Below are positions 31,621 through 33,371 of a DNA stretch of 33,371 nucleotides, piece by piece; the first letter of the stretch is position 1, and each line of letters opens with the position of its first letter. A program made the position numbers and the translations under genes. The notes beneath the pieces are model-generated. The model worked only from the letters and a program-made list of their open reading frames with translations, did not search any database and was not told where the DNA came from. Origin of the DNA: Phycisphaerae bacterium (GTDB taxonomy: Bacteria > Planctomycetota > Phycisphaerae > Sedimentisphaerales > Anaerohalosphaeraceae); NCBI GenBank assembly GCA_016782835.1, contig JADHXS010000010.1, positions 1 through 33,371 on the forward strand. The letters run 5' to 3'.

Positions 31621-32436
31621 ATGAGTCTCTGGATGGAGACAATCGGTATCCTGGCTGTCGCCGCCTGCGGTCTTTGGGCGGGGGCATGGGCTTCGAAACA
31701 TTCTTCCGCCGCACGTATCACAGCGATGGCGATTTCACTTGTCATTGTTGGGATTATTTTGCTATCCCGACTCAGCATTTTATGGCAGGTTCTCCCCACC
31801 CTGTGCCCGATTGCGGCCGGTCGTTTGCGGTTCGTACTGCTTGCTTTTGCAGTCACCGTCGGACTGACCTCGCCGCTGACCCAACTGCGAAACATGCTTT
31901 CCCGATTTGTAACCTGCCTGGTTATGAGCTTTATCATTGCAGTATTGATAACCCTGCCATTCATGGGCCCGGCTCTGGTCCAGCAGGACCTTTCCAGCAC
32001 GCCAACCCGAATGGACATCGACGGTGTCTGCCGCCAGAGTCTGTCATTTACCTGCGGTCCGGCTGCGGCGGTAACGGCACTGAAACACTTCGGTATGAAC
32101 GCCACCGAAGGGCAGCTTGCGGTCGCCGCCCGTACGTCGCCGGTTATCGGCACCTCGCCGTGGGAGCTTTATCGGGCCATCAAAGCCAATTACGCCTCGC
32201 AGGGGCTGCGATGCAGATTTAGTTATCTGGATTCGCTGGACGCAATCCCGGATGACAGTATTGCACTGGTGGTGATTAAGAATGCGCTTCTGACCGACCA
32301 CTGCGTGGCGGTAATGACCTATAATGAACGGACAGTTACAATTGCCGACCCCGTGGAAGGATTGGTCCGTATCCCGCGGGTACAATTCACCCGGCAATGG
32401 CGTCACTGCGGTATCATCCTCCAGCGACCGCTGTAG
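31621..32436 (+). CDS. Membrane-anchored C39-like cysteine peptidase
   Basis: 271 residues; ATG 31621 has AAGGG five bases upstream (an ATG at 31606 would add five residues). Four hydrophobic segments occupy about 5-24, 33-50, 69-86 and 97-116. The C-terminal domain, from about 130, has the layout of family C39 peptidases: Gln139 for the oxyanion hole, catalytic Cys145 (SFTCGPAAAVTALKHFG), His227 (TDHCVAVMTY) and Asp243 (TIADPVEG). C39 domains usually sit at the N-terminus of bacteriocin-exporting ABC transporters and cut double-glycine leaders; here there is no ATPase and the domain follows the membrane part. The target is unknown. No bacteriocin-like small ORF stands out nearby. Confidence 0.78.
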   Translation: MSLWMETIGILAVAACGLWAGAWASKHSSAARITAMAISLVIVGIILLSRLSILWQVLPTLCPIAAGRLRFVLLAFAVTVGLTSPLTQLRNMLSRFVTCLVMSFIIAVLITLPFMGPALVQQDLSSTPTRMDIDGVCRQSLSFTCGPAAAVTALKHFGMNATEGQLAVAARTSPVIGTSPWELYRAIKANYASQGLRCRFSYLDSLDAIPDDSIALVVIKNALLTDHCVAVMTYNERTVTIADPVEGLVRIPRVQFTRQWRHCGIILQRPL

Positions 32437-32443
32437 TAAAGGT

Positions 32444-32535
32444 AATCCCGAAGGGATGGCAGTATCGTAGCCGGGGGTGTAAACCTCCGGAAAAGAGGGT
32501 TTCTCTCCTCCTTCAGGCCCCGAAGGGGCGACAGA
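32444..32535 (+). repeat. Three-hairpin REP-like element, second copy
   Basis: ATCCCGAAGGGAT (32445-32457), TAGCCGGGGGTGTAAACCTCCGG (about 32468-32490) and GCCCCGAAGGGGC (32517-32529) follow the order seen at 23606-23702. It lies between the C39-like gene and the convergent end of ackA. Confidence 0.75.
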
Positions 32536-32572
32536 ACAAAAGCTTTTCGACAGTCTTTGATTTTTGAATTAC

Positions 32573-33371
32573 TTACGAATTGGCAACTGCCAATTCGTAG
32601 GTATCACCCGTAATCGCCGCTTCTTCGTCCGTCGGAATGACATACACTTTGACGCGGCTGGTGTCGGTGCTGATGAGCCGCTCGTCGGATGATTTGGCGT
32701 TGTTGCGTGCCGCGTCGATTTCGATACCGATTTGCGACTGCTCCCCGCAAACATCTGCCCGCAGGCTTGCATTATTTTCGCCGATGCCGCCGGTAAAGAC
32801 AATCGCATTCAGTTTGCCCAGCACGGCGGTATAGGCACCGATGTATTTTTTGATACGGTAGCCGAAAATATCTACTGCCAGTTTGGCCCGTTCGTTGCCT
32901 TGTTCGACCAGTTCGTTCAGATTCCGCATATCGTTGGAAATGCCGGAAATCCCTAACAGTCCGCTTTGCTTGTTGCACATATCATTCAACTGGTCGATGG
33001 TGTAACCCTTGTCGGCTAATTGGAACAGGATGGCCGGGTCGATGTCGCCGCAGCGGGTGCCCATGACCAATCCTTCCAGCGGGGTCAGACCCATCGAGGT
33101 ATCGACGCTGTTGCCTTCCTTGACCGCTGTCATCGAGCAGCCGTTGCCCAGATGGCAGGTGATGATGTTGGCGCCGGTTTTATCGACGCCCATCAGTTTG
33201 GCGCATCGGCGGGCCACATACCGGTGGCTGGTGCCGTGGAAGCCGTACCGGCGGATGCGGTACTTTTCATAAATCTCGTACGGCAGGGCGTATAGGTAGG
33301 CCGTTTGCGGGATGGTCGTGTGAAATGCCGTGTCAAAACAGGCGACCTGCACCGCGTTGGGCAATAAATGC
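32573..33371 (-). CDS. ackA: Acetate kinase, 3' part (5' end lies beyond the right edge)
   Basis: Interconverts acetate + ATP and acetyl phosphate + ADP, usually for ATP gain in fermentation with Pta. About 265 of some 400 residues are visible; the first visible codons read HLLPNAVQVACFDTAFHTTIPQ, so the missing part is the N-terminal domain of about 130 residues. Signature GFHGTSHRYVARR, the phosphate-binding HLGNGCSMTAVKEGNSVDTSMG, GTRCGDIDPAI and the nucleotide loop VFTGGIGENNASLR are intact. The stop codon lies in a perfect palindrome (32574-32599), which gives the last codons (YELAVANS) unusual symmetry. Whether pta is upstream cannot be seen. Confidence 0.97.
   Translation of the reverse strand, partial: HLLPNAVQVACFDTAFHTTIPQTAYLYALPYEIYEKYRIRRYGFHGTSHRYVARRCAKLMGVDKTGANIITCHLGNGCSMTAVKEGNSVDTSMGLTPLEGLVMGTRCGDIDPAILFQLADKGYTIDQLNDMCNKQSGLLGISGISNDMRNLNELVEQGNERAKLAVDIFGYRIKKYIGAYTAVLGKLNAIVFTGGIGENNASLRADVCGEQSQIGIEIDAARNNAKSSDERLISTDTSRVKVYVIPTDEEAAITGDTYELAVANS
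32574..32599. repeat. Perfect inverted repeat across the ackA stop codon
   Basis: Twelve-base arms TACGAATTGGCA and TGCCAATTCGTA around AC. It covers the last eight ackA codons and its stop. No T tract follows on the minus strand, so a standard terminator is unlikely; it may be an mRNA 3'-end stabiliser or a protein site. Confidence 0.6.

Noticed and set aside
31572-32222. 216-codon plus-strand frame overlapping the C39-like gene
   Set aside because: Different frame of the same DNA; the C39-like frame has the ribosome site, membrane segments and full active site.
1-33371. Recognised defence, secondary-metabolite or phage genes
   Set aside because: None of the supported genes belongs to such a system; RmuC, RuvABC and the radical SAM protein are chromosomal maintenance genes.

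Overview
The window is about 33 kb of bacterial chromosome dominated by housekeeping genes. I infer a member of the Planctomycetota, most likely class Phycisphaerae. Reasons: a zinc-ribbon protein ending in the FADGH signature common in planctomycete pseudopilin-like proteins, an OmcB-like DUF11 lipoprotein of the kind seen in PVC bacteria, moderate GC, and long intergenic gaps full of hairpin and phrase-like repeats. The taxonomy is inference; there is no rRNA or other marker that settles it. Acetate kinase at the right edge fits a fermentative or anaerobic metabolism.

Layout. 1-2.9 kb: the first codons of a divergent minus-strand gene, a zinc-ribbon membrane protein, ispD (MEP pathway) and a TPR lipoprotein. 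2.9-4.4 kb: tilS, followed by a 650-base gap with repeats and stem-loops. 5-9.2 kb: gap, pgk, rpe and accD (glycolysis, pentose phosphate, fatty acid synthesis). 9.3-13 kb: hisC-hisB-ispF and cysS. 13.1-15.7 kb: ruvC-ruvA-ruvB (Holliday junction processing) with a small membrane protein coupled to ruvB. 15.8-18.2 kb: an MTA phosphorylase with its own promoter, converging on rmuC plus a small gene of unknown function. 18.3-22.2 kb: an envelope block with a four-repeat DUF11 lipoprotein, an MscS channel, a helical lipoprotein and a zinc-ribbon protein. 22.4-25 kb: a radical SAM/helix-hairpin-helix protein and an SO_0444/ArsP-type permease preceded by a leader ORF. 25-28.6 kb: a DUF4954 left-handed beta-helix protein and a TPR protein, each with a good promoter. 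28.7-33.4 kb: rpsT, rnr, a membrane-anchored C39-like cysteine protease and the 3' two thirds of ackA.

The genes are mostly ordinary. The unusual material lies between them. At least six repeat families recur in the gaps, and several copies end directly at start codons that lack a Shine-Dalgarno sequence (rpe, ruvB, rnr and partly ispD and cysS). The ruvB and rnr leaders share one composite architecture. A palindrome-plus-CCGCGAG element occurs upstream of both pgk and hisC with almost identical spacing. Two short ORFs with strong ribosome sites precede the DUF11 lipoprotein and the permease; the second overlaps its permease. I saw no tRNA, rRNA, CRISPR array, transposase, prophage or recognisable defence system. 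I found no clear evidence of a wholly new multi-gene system; the best leads are the repeat leaders, the shared element and the leader ORFs.
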